The notes under the pieces were generated by a model, which saw only the letters and a list, made by a program, of their open reading frames with translations, ran no database searches and was not told the DNA's origin. This document shows, in pieces, positions 35,462 to 44,696 of a stretch of DNA of 64,000 bases. The stretch is from Paenibacillus baekrokdamisoli (GTDB lineage Bacteria; Bacillota; Bacilli; Paenibacillales; Paenibacillaceae), in NCBI RefSeq assembly GCF_003945345.1, contig NZ_AP019308.1, positions 6,877,001 to 6,941,000 on the forward strand. Direction: 5' to 3'. How positions within the stretch are numbered: position 1 is the stretch's first letter; each line of letters begins with the position of its first letter. A program made the position numbers and the translations under genes.

Positions 35462-36526
35462 ATGCATATCGAGGTGCGCGGTTTAAACAAACAGTTCGGT
35501 GACTTTCATGCCGTTAATGAGGTCAATTTTGAAATTGCAAAAGGACAGCTAATTGGCCTTCTTGGACCAAGCGGCGGCGGTAAAACATCGATTCTCCGAA
35601 TGCTTGCGGGACTGGAGACGCCAACATCAGGGGATATCATATTTCATGGCAAGCGTGTTAATGATCTGCCGCCTCAGGAGCGGGGAATTGGCTTCGTGTT
35701 CCAGAACTATGCCTTGTTCAAGCATATGACCGTTTACGATAATGTGGCATTCGGATTAAAGGTTAAGAAGCAGCCCAAAGACCAGATTCGTGACCGTGTC
35801 ATGTCCTTGGTGGAGCTTACAGGCTTGAAGGGCTTCGAGCACCGTTACCCGCATCAGTTGTCAGGTGGACAGCGTCAACGTGTTGCTTTTGCCCGTGCGC
35901 TGGCGCCTGAGCCGCAGTTATTGCTGCTCGATGAGCCATTCGCAGCGATTGATGCCAAGATCCGTTCAGAGCTTCGCACATGGCTGAAGGATATGATTGA
36001 GCGCCTTGGGATTACTTCCATTTTCGTTACACATGACCAAGATGAGGCCATTGAAGTGGCTGATGAAATTATGATTATTAACAAAGGGCGGCTGGAGCAA
36101 AAGGGATCGCCTTGGGATATATATAAGAATCCACAAACTCAGTTCGTTGCTAGCTTCATTGGCGAATCAACGATTGTAAGTCAGGTTGACCGTCTTCCAG
36201 GGTTCGAGGAAGCAGCCAATTGGACGGGAACGCAAGCCCTTATTCGTCCGGAGTATATCGAAATTGGCAAGCGTCATGAATTCCGTATGCCATCAGCGAC
36301 GGTGGAAGGCAAAGTGAAGCATATTCATTTTCGCGGCAGTGAATGGATGATCGAGGTGGAGGTTGGTGATATCAAGCTGATCACCTATCGTTCGCTCGAG
36401 AAAGATGTCCTGCAGCCAGGTGATAAAGTGAATGTCCTTATTCATCGGGCGTACTTGTTTAATGATAATGATACATGGATTATGGAAAACAAGCTGAAGG
36501 AAGATCCAATGCCGATTCATATCTAG
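35462..36526 (+). CDS. cysA: sulfate/thiosulfate ABC transporter ATP-binding protein CysA
   Basis: 354 residues. Walker A GPSGGGKTS, Q-loop, signature LSGGQRQRVAFARAL, Walker B LLLLDEPFAAID and H-loop VTHDQDEA. The C-terminal part from about residue 235 is a TOBE-like regulatory domain (ALIRPEYIEIGK, VKHIHFRGSEWMIEVEVGD). It energises uptake with CysT and CysW. Confidence 0.93.
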   Translation: MHIEVRGLNKQFGDFHAVNEVNFEIAKGQLIGLLGPSGGGKTSILRMLAGLETPTSGDIIFHGKRVNDLPPQERGIGFVFQNYALFKHMTVYDNVAFGLKVKKQPKDQIRDRVMSLVELTGLKGFEHRYPHQLSGGQRQRVAFARALAPEPQLLLLDEPFAAIDAKIRSELRTWLKDMIERLGITSIFVTHDQDEAIEVADEIMIINKGRLEQKGSPWDIYKNPQTQFVASFIGESTIVSQVDRLPGFEEAANWTGTQALIRPEYIEIGKRHEFRMPSATVEGKVKHIHFRGSEWMIEVEVGDIKLITYRSLEKDVLQPGDKVNVLIHRAYLFNDNDTWIMENKLKEDPMPIHI

Positions 36527-36573
36527 GTACTTGATTCACACTATTAGGCTTAATAGAAAGCGTTGTGTAGACG

Positions 36574-37650
36574 ATGAAACCTACCCTAACAAAAGGATGG
36601 CGGTTAATAAGCGTGACTCTGATATGTCTTTCTCTGCTCGTATTATCTGCATGCAATGGCAGCGGAAACGAGCAGAGCAAGAACGGGGAACCTGTCTCGC
36701 CTTCAAAAGGTGATATAACCCTCGTTATTGGGGCCTACTCTGTCGCCAAGGATGCATTCGCGAAGCTGCTCCCTAAGTTTCAAGCGGAGTGGAAGGCGAA
36801 GACGGGGCAGACCGTCACCTTTCAAGAGTCATATGAAGCATCTGGAACGCAGGCACGCGCGATTGCGGGTGGCTTTGAGGCTGACGTAGCCGTACTCGCT
36901 ATGGAAGGCGATATGGATAAGATTAAGAAGGCAGGCTTTATCACGCATGATTGGAAAAAAGCAGCGCCAAGCAATGGCATGATTACACGCTCTATTGCCG
37001 TTCTCGGAACGCGCGAAGGTAACCCGAAAGGAATTCATGATTGGGAGGATTTGACCCGCAAGGGGATCAAGGTACTGTACCCCAATCCGAAGACCTCCGG
37101 TGGCGCCCAGTGGGATATTAACGCGATATACGGAGCTGGGTTGAAGCAGTCGGAATTGAAGACGGGCAAGAAAGATCCCGCCTATGCAAAAGCCTTCCTT
37201 GAGCGTATCCATGCGAATGTTGAATCCCTCGATAAGAGTGGGCGAGCGTCAATGGCAGCTTTTGAATACGGGGTTGGCGATGTTATTGTTACTTACGAGA
37301 ATGAGCTGATCTCACGAATTAAACAAGGTGTCCATTATGAGATTGTTGTTCCGAAGTCGACGATTCTTATTGAGAACCCTGCAGCAGTAGTGGATGTCAA
37401 TGCTGACAAACACGGCACTCGCAAGGTAGCAGAGGCTTTCGTTGAGTACCTGCATAGCGAGGAAGCGCAGCGCTTGTTTGCCGACTTTGGCTTCCGTCCC
37501 GTTGATGAGAAAGTGATGCAGGAAGTGAAAAACAATTTCGTCATCCCAGCTGACTTATTTGATATCTCGTACTTAGGCGGCTGGGACTACGTTCGTAAGA
37601 CACTCTACTCCCCAAAAGGAGTTTGGTATCAGGTGCTCGCAGGCCTTTAG
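36574..37650 (+). CDS. sbp: sulfate-binding lipoprotein
   Basis: 358 residues. Type II signal peptide with lipobox LSAC (Cys about 27), then the sulfate-binding fold: GAYSVAKDAFAKLLPKFQ, ESYEASGTQARAIAGGFEAD, LYPNPKTSGGAQWDINAIYG and VTYENELI. In many operons the binding-protein gene comes first; here it is last, 47 nt after cysA, with a poor ribosome binding site. The operon ends at the terminator downstream. Confidence 0.92.
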   Translation: MKPTLTKGWRLISVTLICLSLLVLSACNGSGNEQSKNGEPVSPSKGDITLVIGAYSVAKDAFAKLLPKFQAEWKAKTGQTVTFQESYEASGTQARAIAGGFEADVAVLAMEGDMDKIKKAGFITHDWKKAAPSNGMITRSIAVLGTREGNPKGIHDWEDLTRKGIKVLYPNPKTSGGAQWDINAIYGAGLKQSELKTGKKDPAYAKAFLERIHANVESLDKSGRASMAAFEYGVGDVIVTYENELISRIKQGVHYEIVVPKSTILIENPAAVVDVNADKHGTRKVAEAFVEYLHSEEAQRLFADFGFRPVDEKVMQEVKNNFVIPADLFDISYLGGWDYVRKTLYSPKGVWYQVLAGL

Positions 37651-37710
37651 CGCAGCGATAGTAAGCGCATGTGCTGCAGACCCCAGATAAGTGCAAAAGA
37701 TCTTTAAATA

Positions 37711-37748
37711 CAAAGAAAAGCTCCCCAACCTAAGGGGAGCTTTTCTTG
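37711..37748. terminator. bidirectional terminator after the sulfate operon
   Basis: Stem AAGAAAAGCTCCCC/GGGGAGCTTTTCTT with a 7-nt loop, between convergent genes. Confidence 0.88.
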
Positions 37749-37812
37749 TTCCATTCGAAGGAACAACGTTCAAGCACTCATAGTTCTTGCGACCAGGGGA
37801 TTAATTAACGAT

Positions 37813-38958
37813 TTAAGAGCCAGTAGTAAAAGTTACAGCATTACTGGAATAGGCCACTTTAACCTTCAATACCTTTGAGAAGAAAGCAGCCGGAACATAG
37901 AGCTTTCCATTCTTTTGAACGGGAGCAGCACCGATCGTGAACGTAGGCAAGCCGTCTAGCCCGTAGTTATCTTTATTGGTTTCCAGGTAGGCTAATTGTT
38001 TTCCATTGGAAACACTTATTACTTTACTAGTACCAATCCGGTTTAATTGGTAACCAAGCGCTTCAGCGACTGTACGTAACGGGACCATTGCAATACCCTC
38101 GTCATTGGTATAAAGCGACGTGGACTTCAACGCTTTTCCATTAACCATAACAGATAGCGCGCTTAAATTTCCAGGTGTAGTTGTTGTGTGACCAGGGAGT
38201 GCGATATTAATTTCAGGTATGCCCGCAGCGTAAGGTGCGATTTCATACTGCTGGAACACAATAACCGCTCTACCATCCTGAACGTAGAAAGACTGTTCTT
38301 CAGAAATGCTTTTGAAGCCATCTTTATAATAACTTTCTGGATCCTTTGCGATTGTGCTTTTGATTTTCGCATTTATGACTTTTTTATAATGAGTGCCGAA
38401 TAGATCCTTCAACGTAATTCGGGTTGCGGCAGCTTTGTTTCGTACATTATAAGTATCGACTCGAGTCGAACCATGTGCACCACCGGTGTAGGTGGAAGTA
38501 AGCACTTTGAGCGATAAGATTCCGTTCGTACCTTTGCTTCCATTGGACTTCAACTCATATTGGACTTCGACATCATAGGGGTGGAATTCATAGGCTGGTG
38601 TAGGGTCTTTCTTAAGAGAAGCTGCTTCGTTATTAGCTTGCTTCTTAATAATAGTAAAGTCCTCCATCGCATGACGTGAGAGGATATCATTAAGCTCGGC
38701 TTGATACTTCTTATCTAACAGCCCATCGATCACGGGAATCTGCAATCTTGCTGTATAGTTATCTGTCGTCTCATTAAAGGTTTTAGTGGTAACCTTGACC
38801 GATGCCTGAATGGAGTTAGCAGCTGTAGCAGCGGTAGCTTTGTTCATCGATTGTGCATCTGAAGCGAAGGAAAGTTGGGCTCCTGTAGTAAGCAGTAGGG
38901 CACTGACGGCACCAATTGTCATGAGTTTCATAGGGATGTTCATTCTTGTGTGGGACAT
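37813..38958 (-). CDS. secreted DUF3298/DUF4163 protein with C-terminal stalk domain
   Basis: About 381 residues. Signal peptide (MKLMTIGAVSALLLTTGAQL, ending near FASD), then a DUF4163/DUF3298 region (about 60-250; LTSTYTGGAHGSTRVDTYNV and LKDLFGTHYKKVINAKI), as in RsiV and the PdaC N-terminal part. A copper-amine-oxidase-N-type stalk domain follows (MVNGKALKS, AMVPLRTVAEALGYQL, KLYVPAAFFSKVL). It is probably a cell-surface protein. ATG 38958 has GGAGGA 8 nt upstream; the longer frame to 39105 is not supported. Confidence 0.82.
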   Translation of the reverse strand: MSHTRMNIPMKLMTIGAVSALLLTTGAQLSFASDAQSMNKATAATAANSIQASVKVTTKTFNETTDNYTARLQIPVIDGLLDKKYQAELNDILSRHAMEDFTIIKKQANNEAASLKKDPTPAYEFHPYDVEVQYELKSNGSKGTNGILSLKVLTSTYTGGAHGSTRVDTYNVRNKAAATRITLKDLFGTHYKKVINAKIKSTIAKDPESYYKDGFKSISEEQSFYVQDGRAVIVFQQYEIAPYAAGIPEINIALPGHTTTTPGNLSALSVMVNGKALKSTSLYTNDEGIAMVPLRTVAEALGYQLNRIGTSKVISVSNGKQLAYLETNKDNYGLDGLPTFTIGAAPVQKNGKLYVPAAFFSKVLKVKVAYSSNAVTFTTGS

Positions 38959-39000
38959 ACTAGGGTTCCTCCAGTGATATAAGTTTCGTAATACAACGTT

Positions 39001-39144
39001 ATTATAGATGACTGGCTGAATACACAAGTTACAAATTAGTAAATATCGCCTTAGCTTCTTTTCCCCATACTCCTCTCTATAACAAACCGTTATCCTTTTC
39101 ATCACAATGATTGATTTCTCTTATCGAGTGATGCGCCGTATAAT
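39001..39144. promoter_or_regulatory. divergent promoter region of the stalk protein and YeiH genes
   Basis: TATAAT on the minus strand (complement of 39001-39006) lies 43 nt before the stalk-protein start. TATAAT on the plus strand (39139-39144) lies 30 nt before the YeiH start. Neither -35 box is convincing. Confidence 0.45.
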
Positions 39145-39174
39145 GAGAACAACATCAGGGAGGTGCTTACAAAC

Positions 39175-40224
39175 ATGCCTATACAATCAACAAGCAAACC
39201 TCTTAGCTTCAAAATGAGTCTGAATTCCTATAAACATAAGTTGAGCGGAATCAGTTTTACCTTTTTACTCGCATGCATCGGGTACGGGTTATCCTATCTT
39301 CCTGGTTTGCATCTTATAGGGCAAATGGCTTGTGCAATTTTACTTGCTGCGATCTATCGACATTTTTGGGGGTACCCAGAGAAGCTTCGGTTAGGCATAC
39401 AGTTCTCCAGTAAACAGCTGCTGCGGTTTGCCATTATTCTCTTCGGCTTGAAGCTGAATATTGGCGTTATCCTTCATCAAGGTCTGGGGTTACTCGTTCG
39501 CGATATGGCAATGGTTCTACTAGCAATTGGAATGACACTGCTGTTATCCAAATGGCTGAAAGGAGATACTTCCCTTTCACTCCTGCTTGGTATTGGCACA
39601 GGGATATGCGGTGCAGCAGCCATTGCTGCCGTATCGCCGATCCTTAAGTCGAAAGAAGAGGAGACAGCTCTTGGTGCGGGTCTGATCGCATTAGTAGGGA
39701 CATTATTTGCAATCGGCTATACGATCTTTCGTCCGTTCATCGGGCTGACTGATCTTCAATATGGCATTTGGTCGGGCACGAGTTTACATGAGATTGCGCA
39801 TGTTGCTTTAGCGGCAGCACCTGCTGGACAAGATGCATTGGCCATTAGCTTGCTCGCCAAGCTCGGTCGTGTCTTCCTGCTTATACCGCTTAGCTTCGTG
39901 CTGATGGTTTGGATGAGAAGGAAAAGAAAGGCAAGCAATGGAGCTGCTGCGCAAGAGAGTGGACGAATCGAGTTTCCCTGGTTCTTACTCGGGTTTATTG
40001 CAATGAGCTTGTTTGGCAGCTTTGTACTTAATCATGCTTTTATACTTCCTACACAAGTAACGGATTCCATCTCGACGGTTACCACATTTATTCTAACTAT
40101 GGCGATGGTCGGCCTTGGACTGAATGTTAATCTTCGGAATATGCGTATGGCAACGATCAAATCGCTTGCGGCGATGGCGATCACATCCGTATTGCTTTCA
40201 CTCGCTGCTTTACTGACAGTGTGA
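39175..40224 (+). CDS. YeiH family putative sulfate exporter (UPF0324)
   Basis: About 349 residues with roughly ten transmembrane helices. Motifs: LGIGTGICGAAAIAAVSPIL, KEEETALGAGLIALVGTLF and IWSGTSLHEIAHVALAAAPA, characteristic of the PSE/YeiH family. The sulfate-export annotation of that family is weak, but the gene lies near the sulfate importer. ATG 39175 follows GGGAGG. A bidirectional terminator follows. Confidence 0.88.
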   Translation: MPIQSTSKPLSFKMSLNSYKHKLSGISFTFLLACIGYGLSYLPGLHLIGQMACAILLAAIYRHFWGYPEKLRLGIQFSSKQLLRFAIILFGLKLNIGVILHQGLGLLVRDMAMVLLAIGMTLLLSKWLKGDTSLSLLLGIGTGICGAAAIAAVSPILKSKEEETALGAGLIALVGTLFAIGYTIFRPFIGLTDLQYGIWSGTSLHEIAHVALAAAPAGQDALAISLLAKLGRVFLLIPLSFVLMVWMRRKRKASNGAAAQESGRIEFPWFLLGFIAMSLFGSFVLNHAFILPTQVTDSISTVTTFILTMAMVGLGLNVNLRNMRMATIKSLAAMAITSVLLSLAALLTV

Positions 40225-40298
40225 GGCAAAGGTGAAACAGTATCATCTAGTAAGCCAAGCTGTTAAAGCTTGCATGAACAAGGTAGATGTATACGAGA

Positions 40299-40349
40299 AA
40301 AAGAGCTGCTTCGAGTCGTCACTAATTATGACGCGGGAAGCAGCTCTTT
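40299..40349. terminator. bidirectional terminator after the YeiH gene
   Basis: Stem AAAGAGCTGCTTC/GAAGCAGCTCTTT with an inner helix, between convergent genes. Confidence 0.87.
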
Positions 40350-40361
40350 ATTCGAATTCAT

Positions 40362-41168
40362 TTATACTTCTGTTTTACCGAGGATAAATTTGTTGATGAC
40401 ATGCATGACGCCATCTTCATTGTTGGATGTGGTTACATATTGAGCTAATTCCTTCAACTTTGGAATTGCATTGCCCATCGCGACTCCGAGTCCAGCGGCT
40501 TCAATCATCTCATGGTCATTCCAGGAATCACCGATAGCAATGACCTCGCCGAGCGTGCAGCCAATATGCTCAGCCATGAAAGAAATAGCGTGGCCCTTTG
40601 TACCTTCTTTATGCGTAACTTCTAGATAATGTGCCTTTGATTTCGTAATATGAACACGGTCCGCGATAAGGGGAGCAAGCTCTAGGGCAATTTGATCCAA
40701 ATAGTCAGGCTCACCAATCATGAGCATCTTCGTCGATGGCAGCTCGATAAGCTTCTCAAAATCCGGTTCTACGACGAACGGGATCTTGGCTAGCGCAGAG
40801 TAGCCGCGTGCTTCCTCGTTATCTTCTCTAACATACAGGACATCATGGATATAAAGCTGAAGATGCAAACCGCGTTCATGGCAAAATTGCATCAATTCCT
40901 TCGCTGCATCCTTCGGTACGCTGCGCTCATAAAGTACCTGCTCATCAAGCAATGTCTTTACTAATGAACCCTGGTAGGTAATGATCGGAACATTCAGTTC
41001 AATTTGCATGGCGATTTTCTTAGCGGATGGGAACATGCGGCCTGTAGCGAGTGTAACGAATACACCATTTGCAATCGCTTCTGTTAGTGCCGCCTTCGTT
41101 CCTTCGGTGACGACGAGGTCGTCATTAAGGATAGTATCATCAATATCGATAGCAATCATTTTGTACAT
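40362..41168 (-). CDS. Cof-type HAD phosphatase
   Basis: 268 residues. HAD motif I DIDDTIL (nucleophile Asp), motif II ATGRM, Lys in THKEGTKGHAISF, and motif IV IGDSWNDHEMI. The cap domain is of the Cof/IIB type (YkrA-like). It probably dephosphorylates sugar phosphates or flavin/PLP compounds; the specificity is unknown. AAAGGAG lies before the ATG. Confidence 0.9.
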   Translation of the reverse strand: MYKMIAIDIDDTILNDDLVVTEGTKAALTEAIANGVFVTLATGRMFPSAKKIAMQIELNVPIITYQGSLVKTLLDEQVLYERSVPKDAAKELMQFCHERGLHLQLYIHDVLYVREDNEEARGYSALAKIPFVVEPDFEKLIELPSTKMLMIGEPDYLDQIALELAPLIADRVHITKSKAHYLEVTHKEGTKGHAISFMAEHIGCTLGEVIAIGDSWNDHEMIEAAGLGVAMGNAIPKLKELAQYVTTSNNEDGVMHVINKFILGKTEV

Positions 41169-41255
41169 GTCGGTTTCTCCTGCTCCTTTTATATCTCTGT
41201 ATGTTTTTATTGATTGTAGCGCACAAGAGTTCAGTTGAACAAGTCTTATTATTCA

Positions 41256-41415
41256 TCATGACAAAGGGAGAAATAAGTTGCGGTAGGTACTTGGAGCCAT
41301 TTGTTCATTTTCTAGAAATCGTTTGTTAAAATAACTGGAATTCTCGTACCCGGATAATTGAGCGATCTGATGGATGGGCAGATCTGATTGCTCTACCAGC
41401 AGCCTGAATAGGGCA
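41256..41415 (-). pseudogene. relic of an AraC-family regulator (C-terminal HTH)
   Basis: About 53 codons ending in TGA read ALFRLLVEQSDLPIHQIAQL, then SGYENSSYFNKRFLENEQMA and PSTYR. This is the second helix-turn-helix of an AraC/XylS regulator, including the SYFNKRF and P-S-x-YR signatures. No start codon or upstream regulator sequence is present; upstream it merges into the promoter region of the S41 protease gene. It is a degraded remnant, not a working gene. Confidence 0.75.
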
Positions 41416-41513
41416 CCTTTTTTGCTTGATTTGTTGGAAGCTTGCGACCTATGCTCGAATGCGATAAAGTGAGTAACAGATTCATTTTTTTGTTTGATGA
41501 AAAGAGGTGGACG

Positions 41514-42938
41514 ATGAGCATTTTTGGTGAGAAAGCAGTAAAGCAGCGGAGAAGAGTGTCCGTTGGGATACTAGTGGTTGCCGCATGCCTAGTGGGCTTC
41601 GTTGGTGGACGAGTAAGCTTTCAGTGGCAGTACCCGATTACGAAAGAGGCGACATTCCGTAATCTGTCCTACGCTTATAAAGAAATCATGAATAACTACC
41701 TGAACGGTGCCGATTCCAAAGCGCTTATCGAAGGTGCGGCAGAAGGAATGGTTGCTTCGTTAGATGATCCTTACTCGATGTATTTATCAGGTGATAAAGG
41801 TGAGCAGTATATGAAATCCTATGAGGATCACTTTGTTGGAATCGGTATCGAGATTCGCGAGCAAGATGGCGATTTTATCATTGAGGATACGATAAAAGGT
41901 GCTCCTGCTGAGAAATCAGGCTTAAAATCGGGGGATACCTTCATCACCGTAGATGGCAAGAAGACGAAAGGAATTACTTTAGCGGAGCTGAAGCAGCTTG
42001 TACAGGGTAAGGAAGGAACCGTTGCCAAGCTGATGATTAACCGTGAAGGGCTCAAGGAGCCGTTAGAGGTGTCGGTCACTCGCGGCGCAGTACCGGTTCA
42101 TACCGTAGCTTCCCACATGGACAAGAATAATATCGGTGAAATTGATGTGACTCGCTTCGCCGAGAAAACAGATGAAGAATTTAAGGAAGCCCTTGATTCA
42201 CTTCAAAAGCAGGGCATGAAAGGACTTCTTATTGATCTTCGTGGCAACCCAGGTGGTCTGCTCGATCCGACGATTCAAATTGCGCAGAACTTCGTGCCAA
42301 AAGGAAAAGTTATTGTGCAGGTCGTTTATAAAGGGGAAAAGCAAATCATTACGCATAAATCTGAGCAGACAACGCCATGGAAGGTTCCCATTGCGATCTT
42401 GGTCGATGCACATACGGCTAGCTCAGCAGAGGTGTTGACCGCTGCGCTTAAAGATACCGCTGGTGCGACAGTGATCGGTGAGAAGACCTTCGGTAAAGGA
42501 ATCGTGCAGAACTTCCGTCAATTAAAGGATGGATCTGTGCTTAAATTAACCGAAGCGCAGTGGCGCTCTCCGAATGGACAATGGATTCACAAGAAGGGCA
42601 TTGTGCCGACTGTCAGAGTTGAGGCTCCTGCATACGCCGAACTGCCAAGACTTCCAGCAGGTTTACATCTGAAGGCTGGCGATTACGGAGAGAAAGTGCA
42701 GATTGCGCAAACCATGCTGCAGACATTGGGTTACAACGTAGGTGTTGGAAAAGGTATTTATGACACGGATACCGCTGAAGCTGTCAAAAAGTTTCAACGT
42801 GATGAAGCGCTGCCGAATTCAGGTGTGCTCAACGATAAGTCTGCTTATCGAATTACGCTGCGTTTGACGGAGAAATTCAAGGCCCAGGATCCTCAACGCA
42901 ATAAGGCGCTGGCTCTGCTCGAAGCAGCTGAGAAGTAA
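41514..42938 (+). CDS. S41 C-terminal processing protease with PDZ and peptidoglycan-binding domains
   Basis: 474 residues. N-terminal membrane anchor (VGILVVAACLVGFVGG), PDZ domain (about 95-185; VGIGIEIREQ, GLKSGDTFITVDG), S41 protease with LLIDLRGNPGGLLDPTI, catalytic Ser304 in TASSAEV and Lys328 in TFGKGIVQ, then a PG_binding_1 domain (about 395-460; GEKVQIAQTMLQTLGYNVG). This is the CtpA/CtpB layout of Bacillus; CtpB cleaves SpoIVFA during sporulation. Which paralogue this is cannot be decided here. ATG 41514 follows AGAGGTG. Confidence 0.92.
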   Translation: MSIFGEKAVKQRRRVSVGILVVAACLVGFVGGRVSFQWQYPITKEATFRNLSYAYKEIMNNYLNGADSKALIEGAAEGMVASLDDPYSMYLSGDKGEQYMKSYEDHFVGIGIEIREQDGDFIIEDTIKGAPAEKSGLKSGDTFITVDGKKTKGITLAELKQLVQGKEGTVAKLMINREGLKEPLEVSVTRGAVPVHTVASHMDKNNIGEIDVTRFAEKTDEEFKEALDSLQKQGMKGLLIDLRGNPGGLLDPTIQIAQNFVPKGKVIVQVVYKGEKQIITHKSEQTTPWKVPIAILVDAHTASSAEVLTAALKDTAGATVIGEKTFGKGIVQNFRQLKDGSVLKLTEAQWRSPNGQWIHKKGIVPTVRVEAPAYAELPRLPAGLHLKAGDYGEKVQIAQTMLQTLGYNVGVGKGIYDTDTAEAVKKFQRDEALPNSGVLNDKSAYRITLRLTEKFKAQDPQRNKALALLEAAEK

Positions 42939-42961
42939 TAGGATGACCAATTATTTGGTGA

Positions 42962-42994
42962 GAAACCCTGGATTTGGCTGGGGTTTCTTTTCTT
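42962..42994 (+). terminator. terminator after the S41 protease gene
   Basis: GAAACCC/GGGTTTC stem followed by TTTTCTTTT. Confidence 0.8.
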
Positions 42995-43076
42995 TTAAAC
43001 CTTCCATTGCTTGTTTCAAACCCGTGTGATATGCTTGTAAAAATTTATTCGGATTAAAACTTTCAGGAGGTCAATC

Positions 43077-44576
43077 ATGGCTCATTACTACACAGAACCA
43101 TCTCGAACATTTAGTGAATATCTCTTGGTGCCAAATTTAACATCAAAGGATTGCAATCCCTCAAAGGTGAGCTTGAAAACACCGATCGTTAAATTCAAAC
43201 AAGGCGAGGAGCCGGAGTTCTCACTCAATATTCCTTTCTCATCCGCAGTCATGCAGGCAGTCTCTGATGATCGAATGGCAGTTGCATTAGCGCGAAGTGG
43301 CGGCATTTCCTTTATATTCGGTTCCCAGTCTGTAGAAGGACAAGCGGAAATGGTGCGCAAGGCGAAAGGCTACAAAGCAGGTTTTGTTGTGAGCCGTTCG
43401 AATTTGACACCAGGTCACACGCTTAAGGATGTGCTGGATCTTAAGGAAAGAACAGGTCATTCCACAGTTGCGATTACGGATGACGGTACACCTACAGGGA
43501 AGCTGCTTGGTATCGTAACCGGACGTGATTATCGGTTAAGCCGGGACCCGCGGGTCAAGCCAGTTAGCGAATTTATGACGCCTTTCTCCAAGCTCATTTA
43601 CGGGAATGTCGGATTATCGCTATCGGAGGCCAATGACTTGATTTGGGACCATAAGCTTAATTGTCTACCGATTGTGGATGAGGAGCAGAAGCTGGTTTAT
43701 CTCGTATTCCGCAAGGATTATGATGAGCACAAAGAAAATCCTTATGAGCTGCTGGATGCGAATAAAAGCTATATCGTGGGCGCAGGAATCAATACGAAGG
43801 ATTACGAGGAGAGAGTTCCTGCTCTAGTTGCAGCTGGAGCGGATGTCCTTGTTATTGATTCTTCAGATGGCTACAGTGAATGGCAGCGCGAAACGATCCA
43901 ATATGTAAAATCGAACTTTAAGGTTAAAATTGGCGCAGGAAATATCGTTGATCGTGAAGGGTTCCTATATTTGGTCGAATCTGGGGCTGACTTCATAAAA
44001 GTTGGAATTGGCGGAGGCTCGATCTGTATCACTCGTGAGCAGAAGGGGATCGGCAGAGGTCAGGCATCCTCATTGATCGAGGTAGCAGCAGCGCGAGATG
44101 AGTATTATCGTGAGACAGGAATCTATATACCGATCTGCTCCGACGGAGGAATCGTTCACGATTACCATATTACGCTATCACTTGCTATGGGAGCTGACTT
44201 TGTTATGATGGGCAGATATTTTGCCCGGTTTGATGAGAGTCCGACGAGAAAGCTGAAGATTGGCAACAACTTCGTGAAAGAGTTCTGGGGCGAAGGCTCG
44301 AACAGAGCTCGCAACTGGCAGCGCTATGATACAGGTGGCAAGCAAGGACTTGTCTTTGAAGAGGGCGTCGACTCCTACGTGCCTTATGCAGGCAGCTTAC
44401 AAGAGAATTTGGACAAGACACTTCATAAGATCAAATCGACCATGTGTAACTGCGGCTCGCTCTCTATTGCTGAACTGCAGCAGAATGCTCGTATTACTTT
44501 AGTCTCTGCTACAAGCATCGTTGAAGGCGGCGCGCATGACGTTATTTTGAAGGAAAACAGCATTACTGGAGAATAG
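43077..44576 (+). CDS. IMP dehydrogenase, Tritrichomonas-type
   Basis: 499 residues. Oxidises IMP to XMP in guanine nucleotide synthesis. The catalytic loop [18 protein letters not shown] carries Cys317, and the flap [17 protein letters not shown] carries the Arg416-Tyr417 dyad; a CBS pair lies at about 100-215. The sequence matches the unusual Tritrichomonas foetus IMPDH, as I recall it, nearly motif for motif and with a constant two-residue offset (Cys319, Arg418-Tyr419 there). It clearly differs from the common GuaB form (GIGPGSICTTR). It is probably a second IMPDH beside a normal guaB elsewhere. AGGAGG lies upstream; it stands alone between terminators. Confidence 0.9.
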   Translation: MAHYYTEPSRTFSEYLLVPNLTSKDCNPSKVSLKTPIVKFKQGEEPEFSLNIPFSSAVMQAVSDDRMAVALARSGGISFIFGSQSVEGQAEMVRKAKGYKAGFVVSRSNLTPGHTLKDVLDLKERTGHSTVAITDDGTPTGKLLGIVTGRDYRLSRDPRVKPVSEFMTPFSKLIYGNVGLSLSEANDLIWDHKLNCLPIVDEEQKLVYLVFRKDYDEHKENPYELLDANKSYIVGAGINTKDYEERVPALVAAGADVLVIDSSDGYSEWQRETIQYVKSNFKVKIGAGNIVDREGFLYLVESGADFIKVGIGGGSICITREQKGIGRGQASSLIEVAAARDEYYRETGIYIPICSDGGIVHDYHITLSLAMGADFVMMGRYFARFDESPTRKLKIGNNFVKEFWGEGSNRARNWQRYDTGGKQGLVFEEGVDSYVPYAGSLQENLDKTLHKIKSTMCNCGSLSIAELQQNARITLVSATSIVEGGAHDVILKENSITGE

Positions 44577-44611
44577 CAAACGAGATGATTTATAGATCTA
44601 TATAGGTATAG

Positions 44612-44660
44612 ATAAGGCTGACCAAAGTTCATAATGGACTTTGGTCAGCCTTATTTTGAT
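44612..44660 (+). terminator. terminator after the IMPDH gene
   Basis: Perfect 17-bp stem (44612-44628 with 44638-44654) followed by TTTT. Its mirrored A/T flanks may also serve the leftward carboxypeptidase gene. Confidence 0.9.
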
Positions 44661-44696
44661 AGATTAAGAAAGCAGAGGTCTATACAAATACTTCTT

